A stretch of DNA of 64,000 bases from a virus, in IMG/VR virus record IMGVR_UViG_3300044640_001495, positions 124,001 to 188,000 of that record. The stretch is one strand, 5' to 3'. Each line of letters opens with the position of its first letter. Position 1 is the first letter of the stretch. The position numbers were made by a program, and so were the translations under genes. The notes beneath the pieces were generated by a model, which did not search any database, was not told the DNA's origin, and saw only the letters and a list, made by a program, of their open reading frames with translations. Positions 37,434 through 47,056 of the stretch are shown in pieces.

Positions 37434-38644
37434 GCGAAGACAAATTTTGTATAGTGCCATGGATACATCTTAATACAGAACCTAACGGTCGTGTTAAGCC
37501 TTGTTGTGCGTATCTTGGACAAGATTTTGGAAACTTAAAAGATACTACACTAGAAGAAATATGGAATAACGAACATACTAAATCTATGCGTAGAAGCTTT
37601 TTAGAAAATAAAATTCCAGAAGGATGTCTAACCTGTACTAAAAAAGAAGACAGCGGTGGTGTAAGCTATAGAATGGCGGTTACTGAAAGATTCAGCCATC
37701 ATATTGAAAAAGCTAAAAGTAACACATTGCCCGACGGTACTTATGAAACGTTTGAAATAATTTTTTGGGATTTTAGATTCAGCAATATCTGTAACTTTAA
37801 ATGTCGTATGTGCGGACATGGTAGTAGTAGTTCTTGGTTTGACGACTTTACACCTGAAGAAAAGAAAACTAAGGTAAAGTTCCTTGACAGTGCGTATTAT
37901 GGAACTAATTTAATGAAATATGTTGATCAGTTTATTGACGATGTTGAAGAAATCTATTTTGCTGGCGGTGAACCATTACTTATGGCCGAACACTATCAGA
38001 TACTAGATAAGCTAATTGCCAAAGAACGATATGATGTATTTTTGCGTTACAACACCAATATGAGTACTATCAAGTATAAAGATTACGACCTGGTTGATAT
38101 CTGGAAACGATTCAAAGATGTTAGAATTTTTGCAAGTATTGACGGCATTGATGAAAATGCAGAGTACAGTAGATCTGGAACTGACTGGCCTAGAGTAGAA
38201 GAAAACTTAGTCCGTTTATCACAATCAAATGTTGATTATGTAGTATCAACTACTATAAACATTCTCACAGTTTTTAATTTTACTAAACTAGTTGATCGAC
38301 TAATAGAATTAAAAATGTCGACTAGGAAAGTACTAGTAAGTCACGTTAACTGGCCTAAGCACTATATGTCGTCAATTTTGCCCGAAGAGCTAAAAGATCA
38401 AATACGTTTACAACTGGATCAACATTTAGAAAAAATAACGCTGGCCGTAACCGAAGAAGAAAGTCGATGGTTAGCTAACCTATACAACGAAATTAAATTT
38501 TATTTAATCTCAACAACATCAACAGAAGAAACCACGACCTTACAACAGCGATTTAAAAGAGATACTATTAAGTTAGACCGTATTAGAAAAGAAGATATAA
38601 GAACGGCTGTACCAGAATTAGCCGAATGGTTTGATACATTATGA
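37430..38644 (+). CDS. Radical-SAM protein 3 with N-terminal SPASM/twitch-like domain
   Basis: 404 residues. FCIVPWIHLNTEPNG (6-20), PCC (Cys25, Cys26) and GCLTC (Cys66, Cys69) form the N-terminal auxiliary site; GNLKDTTLEEIWN is a typical SPASM linker. The radical-SAM motif CNFKCRMC is at Cys121, Cys125, Cys128, then FAGGEPLL. ATGA overlap with the previous gene. It is a more distant relative of genes 1 and 2 and closer in layout to gene 4. Confidence 0.87.
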   Translation: MSEDKFCIVPWIHLNTEPNGRVKPCCAYLGQDFGNLKDTTLEEIWNNEHTKSMRRSFLENKIPEGCLTCTKKEDSGGVSYRMAVTERFSHHIEKAKSNTLPDGTYETFEIIFWDFRFSNICNFKCRMCGHGSSSSWFDDFTPEEKKTKVKFLDSAYYGTNLMKYVDQFIDDVEEIYFAGGEPLLMAEHYQILDKLIAKERYDVFLRYNTNMSTIKYKDYDLVDIWKRFKDVRIFASIDGIDENAEYSRSGTDWPRVEENLVRLSQSNVDYVVSTTINILTVFNFTKLVDRLIELKMSTRKVLVSHVNWPKHYMSSILPEELKDQIRLQLDQHLEKITLAVTEEESRWLANLYNEIKFYLISTTSTEETTTLQQRFKRDTIKLDRIRKEDIRTAVPELAEWFDTL

Positions 38645-39849
38645 GTGATAAATTTATTTGTGATTTTCCCTGGATTCATTTAAGTGTGTTTCCACAGGGC
38701 AACTGTACTGTATGCTGTGTGGCTAAACATTCGGGTAAGGGCAACGGACATAGTTGGAACAGAGTCAGTGAGGATAAAACTAAAACTATAACAGTTATGA
38801 ATAGTTCTATACCAGAGATTGTTAACTGCGATAATTATAAAACTATTAGACTAGATATGTTAGCAGGCAAGGTACCGACTGCATGTGAGGGGTGCCATCA
38901 AATTGAACAGGCTGGTGGAAAAAGTAAACGACAGCAAGAAACTACTCGAAATTTAGATCATGCGGCATTGACCTCAGTTGACGGTTCTATCAAGACAGAT
39001 CTTCGTCACATTGAATTACGATTAGGAAATTTTTGTAATTTAAAATGTCGAAGCTGTAACGCAGACTCTAGTACAAGCTGGATTCAAGATTACTATAAAT
39101 TAAAAGATACAGTCAAGTTAGCTAGTGGTTATCATTGGATTAAAAGTAATCCTGATTTTAGTTTTGATTGGGTAGACGATGAATCTTTTTACAACAGATT
39201 AACAGAATTTGCTCCTAATCTAGAACAAATACATATAAGTGGTGGCGAACCATTCCTTGTACCTACTCACTTTAAACTATTAGAAAAATTAGTGCGAGAT
39301 GGTAAAACAGATATCGCTATTCACTACCATACAAATTTAAATTATAAATGGGATAAAATTACTCCAGCATTGGATCTATTGACTAAATTTAAAGAAGTAC
39401 ATATTAGTTTCAGCATTGATGATGTTGGAGAGCGCAACACTTATATTAGAAGTTTAAGCGATTGGGATTTAACCATTAGTAACTTAAAATTATTTTTAAA
39501 TAATTACAAATTCATTTATCGTGTAACTCAAACTGTCAGCGTCTATAATTTTATGTATGTTGAAGAATTAGAAAGGTATTTAGCCAACAATAAAATACGT
39601 ATTAGAGTAGGTTTAAATCATGTTCAGAGCCCAGACTACTTATCAGCTAATATATTATCTAAACAAATGCGACAAGATAAAATTAATTCACTATACGGTA
39701 TTATTGATCGACGCAATTGGGAAGATCTTTATGGCCATTACTATACTCCAAAAGACAACGGACAGTGGGAATACTTTAAATATTTTACAGAAAAAATTGA
39801 TACTGTGCGTAACGAAGATTTAAATAGTATTTTTCCAAAACTAGCATGA
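38641..39849 (+). CDS. Radical-SAM protein 4 with N-terminal SPASM/twitch-like domain
   Basis: 402 residues. ICDFPWIHLSVFPQG (6-20), TVCC (Cys25, Cys26) and ACEGC (Cys82, Cys85) make the auxiliary site; two further cysteines are at 22 and 63. The cluster motif CNLKCRSC is at Cys132, Cys136, Cys139, followed by ISGGEPFL. ATGA overlaps join it to gene 3 and to the following unknown gene. Four such genes in line in one phage is unusual. Confidence 0.87.
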   Translation: MSDKFICDFPWIHLSVFPQGNCTVCCVAKHSGKGNGHSWNRVSEDKTKTITVMNSSIPEIVNCDNYKTIRLDMLAGKVPTACEGCHQIEQAGGKSKRQQETTRNLDHAALTSVDGSIKTDLRHIELRLGNFCNLKCRSCNADSSTSWIQDYYKLKDTVKLASGYHWIKSNPDFSFDWVDDESFYNRLTEFAPNLEQIHISGGEPFLVPTHFKLLEKLVRDGKTDIAIHYHTNLNYKWDKITPALDLLTKFKEVHISFSIDDVGERNTYIRSLSDWDLTISNLKLFLNNYKFIYRVTQTVSVYNFMYVEELERYLANNKIRIRVGLNHVQSPDYLSANILSKQMRQDKINSLYGIIDRRNWEDLYGHYYTPKDNGQWEYFKYFTEKIDTVRNEDLNSIFPKLA

Positions 39850-40646
39850 AATTTATTTTTTTAAAATCGGGCGACTATTTAGAATTAGAACCCAACAACA
39901 CTCCTATAGCATCTGTTTGGTTTGAAAGCATTTTTTCTAAAAAAATGAATATGAGTTATTTTGCTAGAGATACTTCGTTTATAACTCGTTCTAACGAGAC
40001 TATTAATAATCTAAATACTGCAATTGATATAGTTAATAAGTTTGCTGTAGAAAAAAATCTACCTCAAATCATGTTTGATAAAATTGTTGGTATTGATCAA
40101 CAATGGCTCAATGCGTCACATAAAAAATGGGTATTGCACACTGACAGATTAAAGAATATAGTTAATGGCGACGATACAAAACAAAACTATCCCGGCTTTG
40201 TGAAATCTTGGCAAAATATCAATTTATACATTCATTCTTTAGAATATTATTATTCTGTTTATTTTACTAATACAAAAGGAGCATATTTAGAAAATATTGA
40301 TATTAAAATACAGCCGGAAGATTGCGAATACTCACAACACGATCTAATTTTAAGATTTGACGATTTAGGAAAACATCAGTATGACCAATGGATTACTGGA
40401 AGCGCAGTTGATGAAGAAACTAGCAATTACAAAACAATTTCGGCTAGATTTGAATATGCATTTAATCCGCAATTAAATAAAGGAATTCTTCCTAATCCAG
40501 CATATATAGAGTGGTGTAATCAAAATAATTTACAAGTTATGCCACCGTGGATTATTTTAGGAAACTTTAAAAAGAATAAATGGGAAATTAAACAACTCAT
40601 ACATCAAAATTTATCTCGAGGATTAGAAGTAGGATTTGAATTATGA
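39846..40646 (+). CDS. Unknown protein of the radical-SAM operon
   Basis: 266 residues, soluble, mixed alpha/beta, starting MKFIFLKSGDYLEL. Segments such as DLILRFDDLGKHQYDQW (about 170-186) and PAYIEWCNQ (about 220-228) look structured, but no family is recognised. It overlaps radical-SAM gene 4 and the SGNH gene by ATGA and is therefore part of the same translation unit; it could be a carrier or substrate-binding partner. Confidence 0.65.
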   Translation: MKFIFLKSGDYLELEPNNTPIASVWFESIFSKKMNMSYFARDTSFITRSNETINNLNTAIDIVNKFAVEKNLPQIMFDKIVGIDQQWLNASHKKWVLHTDRLKNIVNGDDTKQNYPGFVKSWQNINLYIHSLEYYYSVYFTNTKGAYLENIDIKIQPEDCEYSQHDLILRFDDLGKHQYDQWITGSAVDEETSNYKTISARFEYAFNPQLNKGILPNPAYIEWCNQNNLQVMPPWIILGNFKKNKWEIKQLIHQNLSRGLEVGFEL

Positions 40647-41506
40647 AAATTTATGTAAATGGAGATAGTTTTACTGCTGGCGACGGATTGTCTGATCCAG
40701 AAGTTTTTCCAGATTTGTATCCAGGGCATCATTCTTGCGACATAGAATTTGACGTAGCATGGTGTAATAAAAGGCATGCAATGCTAGATAAAAATCTTGA
40801 TTTACACAATCACTGGCAAATTAATAATAAGAAATATGTGTGGTCTACAATATTAGGAGAGCTAGTTAATACTATGTTAGTTAATGACAGCGTTACTGTA
40901 GTTAATGGTGCCATTGGCGGATCATGTATGACAGGCATATCAACTAGAACTATTGCCTATCTTGAATCATTAAGAAGTCGAGCAGACTTGCCAGATCATG
41001 TTTTCATAGGCTTAACAAGCATTGGAAGATTAGGTTGGTATCACGAAGATACACAAGATATTGGTAAAATTTTTAATTGGGTTAAATCGACTATTCCAGG
41101 ATTTCATTATCGAGGACATGAAAGTAAACATAAAAAATTGTTTGAAACTATTTGGACAACACTCAGTGATGAAGAACTGCTTATTAATTATCTAAAAGAA
41201 TGTTTACAAATTAAAAATTATGTCAAGAGAAGAATTGGACGAGATCCTATTTTCTTAAACACTGTGGGTGAATTTTGGCAATACAAAGAAATAGTCAATA
41301 ACTCTAAAAATCAATGGCTTCGAATGCTTTGGTTTGATTTATTAGAATTTGATAAGATTAACAATCGATGGTTCAATAAAGGAGCGTTTGAACAAATGAC
41401 TGCGTGTGGACACGTACTTCCGCCTGGTCATGCTGAATATGCTAGAGATTTAGCAAGAGAACATTTTGGATGGGGTAAAAATCCGGATGATAGGGATGCC
41501 AATTAA
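40643..41506 (+). CDS. SGNH-hydrolase-like protein of the radical-SAM operon
   Basis: 287 residues. VNGDSFTAGDGL (4-15) is the GDS block with nucleophile Ser; NGAIGGSCMTGI (about 88-99) fits the Gly block and IGLTSIGRLGW the third block. Near the C-terminus CGHVLPPGHAEYARDLA offers the catalytic His. Esterase or acyltransferase chemistry on a glycan or lipid is the usual role. It ends the + strand run; 17 bases separate its stop from that of the converging gene. Confidence 0.78.
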   Translation: MKIYVNGDSFTAGDGLSDPEVFPDLYPGHHSCDIEFDVAWCNKRHAMLDKNLDLHNHWQINNKKYVWSTILGELVNTMLVNDSVTVVNGAIGGSCMTGISTRTIAYLESLRSRADLPDHVFIGLTSIGRLGWYHEDTQDIGKIFNWVKSTIPGFHYRGHESKHKKLFETIWTTLSDEELLINYLKECLQIKNYVKRRIGRDPIFLNTVGEFWQYKEIVNNSKNQWLRMLWFDLLEFDKINNRWFNKGAFEQMTACGHVLPPGHAEYARDLAREHFGWGKNPDDRDAN

Positions 41507-41523
41507 GTATCTAGTATAGATTA

Positions 41524-43509
41524 TTATTTTTTTACTAAGGATTGAAATGTATTAAATTGCTTTTGCAACCATTCAAAATCGTTAATTTTTCTTAACTGAT
41601 CGGCATCAGCAATATTCAATAATCCGTACTGTTTTCCAGCTCGAGCTCCTGCTATACTATATTCTCCATAAAGTTTATCAGATCCAATACTACACCAAGT
41701 AATTAATCGATCTTCAGTTTCTTCTTGATATCCAGAATCAACAGGACGGCTGGCTAATTTTACACACTCTCTAAACGCAGATTTCCAAGTATTAAACGGA
41801 TCGGTATTAAAAACTGTTAGATTACTAACTTCTTTTATAACTTTAAATTTTTTGCTTATTGCCATAGTCATGTCAACACTAGACATGTCCATATTAATAG
41901 TTAAGTTTTTAGGCAATAATTTAACACCGCCATAGCCGTATGTTAATCCGTTGATAGGATTTTTGCTTAACCAAACATGAACAATATCTGTATCGTGTTT
42001 AGGTAGTAGTAGGTCAAATTGAAAATCATCTTCTATTATTGCATCACCGTCTACTACCCAAAACATTGGAGTTGTTGCTAATTTTGCGGCTGCAATGTGT
42101 GCTTGGTGAATACCTTTTACGCCGTGTACACGTTTGGCTCTCGGAAATTGATCAATTAATTTAGCAAAATTTTCATCTGCATTAGGTTCGTTATAAGATA
42201 TAAACACAATATCGTATAATTTTAATTTACTTGCCACAAGGTCATATTCTTTTTTTTCAATCAAATATCTATATTCAACTTCTCTTGCAGAAATAAGTCT
42301 TTTCTTCGATAATAACATTATACCGTTGTACTTAATTTCTTCAACATCAATATTTTTAAAGACGTGATTTATACTAAGCTCATACTTATTTTGGTATGGA
42401 AATTGAAGATCAAATTTAAAATCTGGCGCAGGTTCAACTTCCGGAGGAATCGCCCAAAACATATCTGTATCAGCTGTGTTAAGAGCATGTTCGTAATCAC
42501 TAAACGTATCGATTACAAATTTGTCGTACGGTTTATATTTGCTGGCCACTAGATCGTGTTCTTTTTTATCTATAAAAAATCTATGTTCAATCTCTTTCTT
42601 AGATACTGGCTTATTTGTAGAAAATAACACAACACCGTTAACGAACGATTCCTGATCGTTAGATATATTTTTAAACACGTGATTTTCGTTTCGATCATAG
42701 GAATTATGGTGACTAAAATAAGTTTCAAAAATTTGATCATTAATTATTTCAATATTTGGCCATACTCCCCAAAACATTGTTAAAGGTGAATTTTCTAATG
42801 CAGATCGATATTCTTCATAATTGTTAATAATAAAAATAGGATATGTTTTAGGTTTACTAGCTACTATATCAATTTCTTTTTTGTTAACATAAAATCTATG
42901 ATCAAATTCTTTTTTACTAATTTCTTTGTATTTTGAAAACAACGCTATTCCGTCAAAAAATTCTCCGTTTTTAAATACATGAGTTATGTTTCGATGAAAT
43001 GCATCGTATGTTGGAACATAATAATCAAAAAGAAAATTTTCGGCTACAACAACATCATCCCATACTGCCCAGAACATCGCTGTTGAAGATTGCTCTTTTG
43101 CATTTAAATAATCGTTGTATGTTTTTATATTATGAATTTCAAATTTCTTAGGAGTTGATGCAATTACATCCATCTCCTTTTTGTTCATAAAAAATCTATG
43201 ATCAAATTCTTTTTGTGTAGTATTGGCTGTTTTAGGAAATAGATTTATTCCGTCAAATGTTGTTCCGTTTAACCAAACGTGGGTATATTCTTCGTCCCAC
43301 TTAGATACTCTGTATTCAAAATTAAAATCGTCAGCTACAACAACATCATCCCATACGACCCAAAAGAATTTTGTAAATGCTTTCTTTTTAATGTCATCGA
43401 ACGATTTTACATTATCAATTTTTTGAGAAGATGGAAATTTAGAACGAAATTGTTTCCAATTTTGTTCATCAATAATATTTTTACTTACATAAAAAATATC
43501 ATAGACCAT
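41524..43509 (-). CDS. Glycosyltransferase-like protein with four tandem degenerate repeats
   Basis: 661 residues. Four repeats of about 100 residues fill 1-430, each with (M)FWxVWDDVVV, then HVFKNG, DGIxLFxK, KEFDHRFxxxKKE and DxVAS; the FW pairs are at 49, 146, 246 and 351. Residues 430-661 are a GT-A-like domain related to the neighbouring gene (DIVFISYNEPNAD, RVHGVKG, FWVVDGDA with DxD at 487-489, YGYGGVKL). The repeats look like worn copies of the DxD part. It is probably a sugar-adding enzyme plus binding modules. Confidence 0.75.
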   Translation of the reverse strand: MVYDIFYVSKNIIDEQNWKQFRSKFPSSQKIDNVKSFDDIKKKAFTKFFWVVWDDVVVADDFNFEYRVSKWDEEYTHVWLNGTTFDGINLFPKTANTTQKEFDHRFFMNKKEMDVIASTPKKFEIHNIKTYNDYLNAKEQSSTAMFWAVWDDVVVAENFLFDYYVPTYDAFHRNITHVFKNGEFFDGIALFSKYKEISKKEFDHRFYVNKKEIDIVASKPKTYPIFIINNYEEYRSALENSPLTMFWGVWPNIEIINDQIFETYFSHHNSYDRNENHVFKNISNDQESFVNGVVLFSTNKPVSKKEIEHRFFIDKKEHDLVASKYKPYDKFVIDTFSDYEHALNTADTDMFWAIPPEVEPAPDFKFDLQFPYQNKYELSINHVFKNIDVEEIKYNGIMLLSKKRLISAREVEYRYLIEKKEYDLVASKLKLYDIVFISYNEPNADENFAKLIDQFPRAKRVHGVKGIHQAHIAAAKLATTPMFWVVDGDAIIEDDFQFDLLLPKHDTDIVHVWLSKNPINGLTYGYGGVKLLPKNLTINMDMSSVDMTMAISKKFKVIKEVSNLTVFNTDPFNTWKSAFRECVKLASRPVDSGYQEETEDRLITWCSIGSDKLYGEYSIAGARAGKQYGLLNIADADQLRKINDFEWLQKQFNTFQSLVKK

Positions 43510-44410
43510 CAGTGGTCCTCATATATGTATTTGTTAATTTAATAGTTTCTTCGTACAAATCTAAAGTATATTTGCTCTGTTGACTATCTAGATAGGGATA
43601 ATCAAAACCTAGTTCTAATTTAATTTTTTCACCTAATGATTTAATTTCATCATCTAGACCATCACCGCCTACTTCTTCAAATGGGCGGCCATATTGATTC
43701 CAAATACCTTTAAGGATTTCAAAGTCTCGAACCTCTACATAATTCCAGTCGGTACAGTTTGCTAACCAAGTGCCTAATCTAGCACCATATATAGCATAAA
43801 GTCCGTTTTCTTCATGAGCACCAACTGTTGACCACATACGTAATCTATGCAAATTGTGCCACCAAACACGTTCGCTAATCTCTTGTGGTGACACTTTAAC
43901 TCCATCGAGTAAGGTCATTTTAACGCCTTCACGAAATCCTGCTCTCCATGCTTGAAAAGGACTTCCGGTAATATCAGTATCACTATAACATTCTTTAAAT
44001 TGACGATACCCATCTTCCCAACAAAAGTCTACTTGAGCGCGATCGCTTTCACTAGCTTCATGGGTTTTCATATTGAGAATAAAATCTCGTTTCCATATTT
44101 TAAGCCCGCCATTACCGTAGAGTAAGCCATTAAGTTTGTTTTTTCCTAGCCAACTATATACCTGTATCTTAGGATTACTTGTATCGATGTCTAGATTAAA
44201 AAATTTAGGATTAACTATATTATCAGCGTCAACCGTAATAACCCATTCAGTTTCACTTAACTCAGCTGCTGCCTTATGTGCAGCATCACTACCCTTCACC
44301 CCGTGAACTCGTTTAGCCCAAGGAAGTTTATTACATAAATCAGCATAATGCTTATCTGCATTGGGTTCGTCATAACTTAAAAATACAATGTCAAGTTCTA
44401 TTGTTTTCAT
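43499..44410 (-). CDS. GT-A-like glycosyltransferase
   Basis: 303 residues, a paralogue of the C-terminal part of the downstream repeat protein. LDIVFLSYDEPNAD (6-19), RVHGVKGSDAAHKAA (34-48) and WVITVDADN (56-64, metal-binding DxD at 61-63) define a GT-A nucleotide-sugar site, and LYGNGGLKIWKR a conserved acceptor-side loop. Overlaps the next gene by 11 bases and the upstream gene by ATGA on the - strand. Confidence 0.8.
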   Translation of the reverse strand: MKTIELDIVFLSYDEPNADKHYADLCNKLPWAKRVHGVKGSDAAHKAAAELSETEWVITVDADNIVNPKFFNLDIDTSNPKIQVYSWLGKNKLNGLLYGNGGLKIWKRDFILNMKTHEASESDRAQVDFCWEDGYRQFKECYSDTDITGSPFQAWRAGFREGVKMTLLDGVKVSPQEISERVWWHNLHRLRMWSTVGAHEENGLYAIYGARLGTWLANCTDWNYVEVRDFEILKGIWNQYGRPFEEVGGDGLDDEIKSLGEKIKLELGFDYPYLDSQQSKYTLDLYEETIKLTNTYMRTTDGL

Positions 44411-45000
44411 ATTGTTTCAAATATATATTTGTCAAAAATTCGCCTTGTATAAACACTAAATCTATTTGGCAAATCTAATGTAAATAATTTTGTATTTTCT
44501 GTAATGTCGCCTGCCCTAATGCTTAACATATGAAGGAGGACATTGGGGTCGTTGTAATCAGTTACTAAAAAAATCATTTCAGTTGCACCGTCCCAAATAA
44601 TATTATTTGAGTATTTGTCGCTCATTGAAAATATTAATGTACTATTTTTTGTATCATGTGAAATTGTGATATCAGGATCTTGCATATTTGACCACTTTTT
44701 ATCTATTATTCTATGCAAGATGTCATCGATCTTTATTAGACTATGGGTGGAAAATTTGTTTAATTTAACTAATTTCTTAGTTGGTAAATCAACCCTATAA
44801 GAAAATAGATTTTCCTCTCCTGTAGAAACTGCTGTGGCAATTTCTTCATCAATTTTTATATTATTTGTATTATCAAATACCGCATGAGAAGGATATATTC
44901 CAATTAAAGATCCGTCATCTTTAAATGTTGCATAGTATTCGACGGTTTGATTGACTGGTAATTTAATCCACTCGTCAAAGTCCATTAATTCTTGTTCCAT
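44407..45000 (-). CDS. Unknown protein within the glycosyltransferase operon
   Basis: 197 residues, acidic, beta-rich, no signal peptide. It begins MEQELMDFDEWIKLPVNQTVEYYA and contains YATFKDDGSLIGIYPSHAVFDN. No catalytic motif is seen. Tight overlaps with glycosyltransferase genes on both sides suggest a partner or acceptor protein. Confidence 0.6.
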   Translation of the reverse strand: MEQELMDFDEWIKLPVNQTVEYYATFKDDGSLIGIYPSHAVFDNTNNIKIDEEIATAVSTGEENLFSYRVDLPTKKLVKLNKFSTHSLIKIDDILHRIIDKKWSNMQDPDITISHDTKNSTLIFSMSDKYSNNIIWDGATEMIFLVTDYNDPNVLLHMLSIRAGDITENTKLFTLDLPNRFSVYTRRIFDKYIFETI

Positions 45001-45827
45001 GCAATCTCCTCTAACATACTAACTATTTCGTCATTAACTAGATCTTTTTCAACATAATGCACAATATTATATTGCTGATAATTTCCAATTTTTAAATTTC
45101 CCTGTGTATTAAAATAAAAACCTGCATGTTCAGTGACCCTTTCGGCAGTCCAGGGCCAATTTTGAATCATCGGTTTCATATGTACTATATTAGGAAACGC
45201 TAAATCATAACTTATAATATCACTTATATCTAAAATCTTTGCGCTTAGAGCGAATGCTTCATCTGTTCCAACAACTTTTGGTTTATGTTTAGTAAGATAT
45301 AAATTACTAAACTCTAAAGGGTTTTTTATAATATATCTACCTAAATTGAAAAATTCTGTTGCAAGCTCGGATCCTTGTTTAAAAAAAGTAAACATGGAAT
45401 ATAAATTAGGAAGATTGTTTTTTGTAAATGTTTTTCTATAAAAATCATTTATGATTGTTTCACCTCTATAGGTTAAGGCCTTTGGAGGAATGTATAATTC
45501 ACAATTTTCAATAAAGTAATCAATCCAATGGCTATGATCCCTAAGAAAAAGCATGTCTGCATCAAGGCATACTGTATTTTCAAAAGGAGATAGTTGATCC
45601 ATCCAGCTACGGCCATCCCAATGTGTTTCTTTATCCCAGGTAATTACATGATCAAAAACCCAAGGACTTTTTAAATTATTAACTAGCTGAGGTTTATCGA
45701 TTACTAAAGCAACTTTATTGTATCCTGGTTTCTGAGTATTTTTAATACTTAATGCAAGAGCATAGGCCAGTTTAAGATAGTCTATATTATCATTCGAAGC
45801 AACAAAAATTAAGTAACCAAAGTTCAT
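44985..45827 (-). CDS. GT8-like glycosyltransferase
   Basis: 280 residues. The layout is that of GT-A enzymes similar to family 8: YLIFVASNDNIDYLKLAYALALSI at the N-terminus, then NTVCLDADMLFLRD (84-97) with the DxD metal site at 89-91, and KVVGTDEAFALS later. Sugar and acceptor unknown. It overlaps both neighbours, and its upstream neighbour is a second enzyme of similar layout. Confidence 0.78.
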   Translation of the reverse strand: MNFGYLIFVASNDNIDYLKLAYALALSIKNTQKPGYNKVALVIDKPQLVNNLKSPWVFDHVITWDKETHWDGRSWMDQLSPFENTVCLDADMLFLRDHSHWIDYFIENCELYIPPKALTYRGETIINDFYRKTFTKNNLPNLYSMFTFFKQGSELATEFFNLGRYIIKNPLEFSNLYLTKHKPKVVGTDEAFALSAKILDISDIISYDLAFPNIVHMKPMIQNWPWTAERVTEHAGFYFNTQGNLKIGNYQQYNIVHYVEKDLVNDEIVSMLEEIAWNKN

Positions 45828-46684
45828 ATTAACTCCAGTAGTTTTTCTTTATTTCTAATAATACTTTGTTTGTTCATAACGTGAACATCAGAACCTTGTG
45901 TAGTTGCAGCCCAAAAATCTCCGCAATTAAGTGGTTTGTCAATTAGGAACGTTAGCCGATCTCCATTTACATCATGTAAAATATCTTTATCAAATACTGT
46001 TAGAATAGGAGGTAATGTATAAACAAACTCAGTTTCAAACCCGTTCATGATATGTTTGGCAACGCTAAATGAAATGTCGTTTCGATATTGCCTTGGGTCA
46101 AATCTAAATAGGTCGGCATAATATCTATAATTGTCTTTAATATAATCAACTAATTTAAAAAAGAATCTACTTTCTTCGTTTTTAGTAAACATTACAGTAG
46201 TGGCCCAAAACATATGAACTCCGGTTTCACTTACACGTTGATCTAATATACCGCTGCGGTCACCTGTTATATCATTCATAGAATGTCCTAACATCACACT
46301 ACTATCTGTGTTCCAGTACTCATTTAGTTTGTTAGAAAAGATTAAATAATCACTGTCAACTAACAGGGTTTGATCGTAAGGACTTAAATCCCAAACTGAA
46401 AATCTATTTGAATTTACAAAAGGAATTGTCTGGCTGTAAAAACCATCATGAAGTTTTCTTGTATTTTTTGTTCTAGGCTTTTCAATTTCAATAATCTTAT
46501 CAAAAATAGATTCGGCTCTAGCATACATCTCTGATTCTTTTAACCAAGCAATTGTCCATTTGTCTGTTATTAAACTAACTGGTAATCCCAAATGTTTTTT
46601 TGCTAGGCCGCCAGAAATTATACCCATTACACCATAATCTACTTCTGGGCCATTATGAGCAAAAATTAATACGCCTTTAGTCAT
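45824..46684 (-). CDS. GT8-like glycosyltransferase
   Basis: 286 residues. VLIFAHNGPEVDYGVMGIISG opens the nucleotide-binding part; YDQTLLVDSDYLIF (103-116) has DxD at 110-112; residues 116-205 include the acceptor-side loop MFWATTVMFTKN. Related in design to the next gene downstream. Both probably decorate the same acceptor, such as a virion protein or host surface sugar. Confidence 0.78.
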   Translation of the reverse strand: MTKGVLIFAHNGPEVDYGVMGIISGGLAKKHLGLPVSLITDKWTIAWLKESEMYARAESIFDKIIEIEKPRTKNTRKLHDGFYSQTIPFVNSNRFSVWDLSPYDQTLLVDSDYLIFSNKLNEYWNTDSSVMLGHSMNDITGDRSGILDQRVSETGVHMFWATTVMFTKNEESRFFFKLVDYIKDNYRYYADLFRFDPRQYRNDISFSVAKHIMNGFETEFVYTLPPILTVFDKDILHDVNGDRLTFLIDKPLNCGDFWAATTQGSDVHVMNKQSIIRNKEKLLELI

Positions 46685-47031
46685 ATATTCAATAATTTTT
46701 CTACGGTTCTGCTAGATTTAATTTTTTCGTATTCTTCGTGATATTCGTAGGTGGCAGTAAAATACCTATCTAGAATTTCATCTCGAAATATTTGTAGGTC
46801 TGGAATTAAAATTGGGTTTTCATTTTGATCAATTAAGGGAACATTTTCTGTTCTGTCTTGATCAATTAGCATTTGAACAAAAACTAATAGTGTTCTATCA
46901 ATCTTAAATATACCGCCGGAGTGGCCGTAAGTCAATTTACCCTCAATTTTTTCTTTAAGGGTTTTTCTTTGAATTGCTAGGGTTTGTCTATAATTAGAAA
47001 AATCTAAGGCAGCTTTTAGACGGTCGTCCAT
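46681..47031 (-). CDS. Conserved phage protein of unknown function
   Basis: 116 residues, helical and charged. YGHSGGIFKIDRTLLVFVQMLID (about 35-57) followed by ENVPLIDQNENPI is the most distinctive part. I remember similar proteins near tail-fibre genes of T4-like phages. It is the first gene behind a perfect TATAAATA late promoter on the - strand, with TAGGAGAT as ribosome-binding site. Confidence 0.65.
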   Translation of the reverse strand: MDDRLKAALDFSNYRQTLAIQRKTLKEKIEGKLTYGHSGGIFKIDRTLLVFVQMLIDQDRTENVPLIDQNENPILIPDLQIFRDEILDRYFTATYEYHEEYEKIKSSRTVEKLLNI

Positions 47032-47056
47032 GGTATCTCCTATAAAACACGCACAT

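Noticed and set aside
41507-41523. Bidirectional terminator between converging genes
   Set aside because: The 17-base gap and its flanks contain T-runs but no inverted repeat long enough for an intrinsic terminator on either strand.
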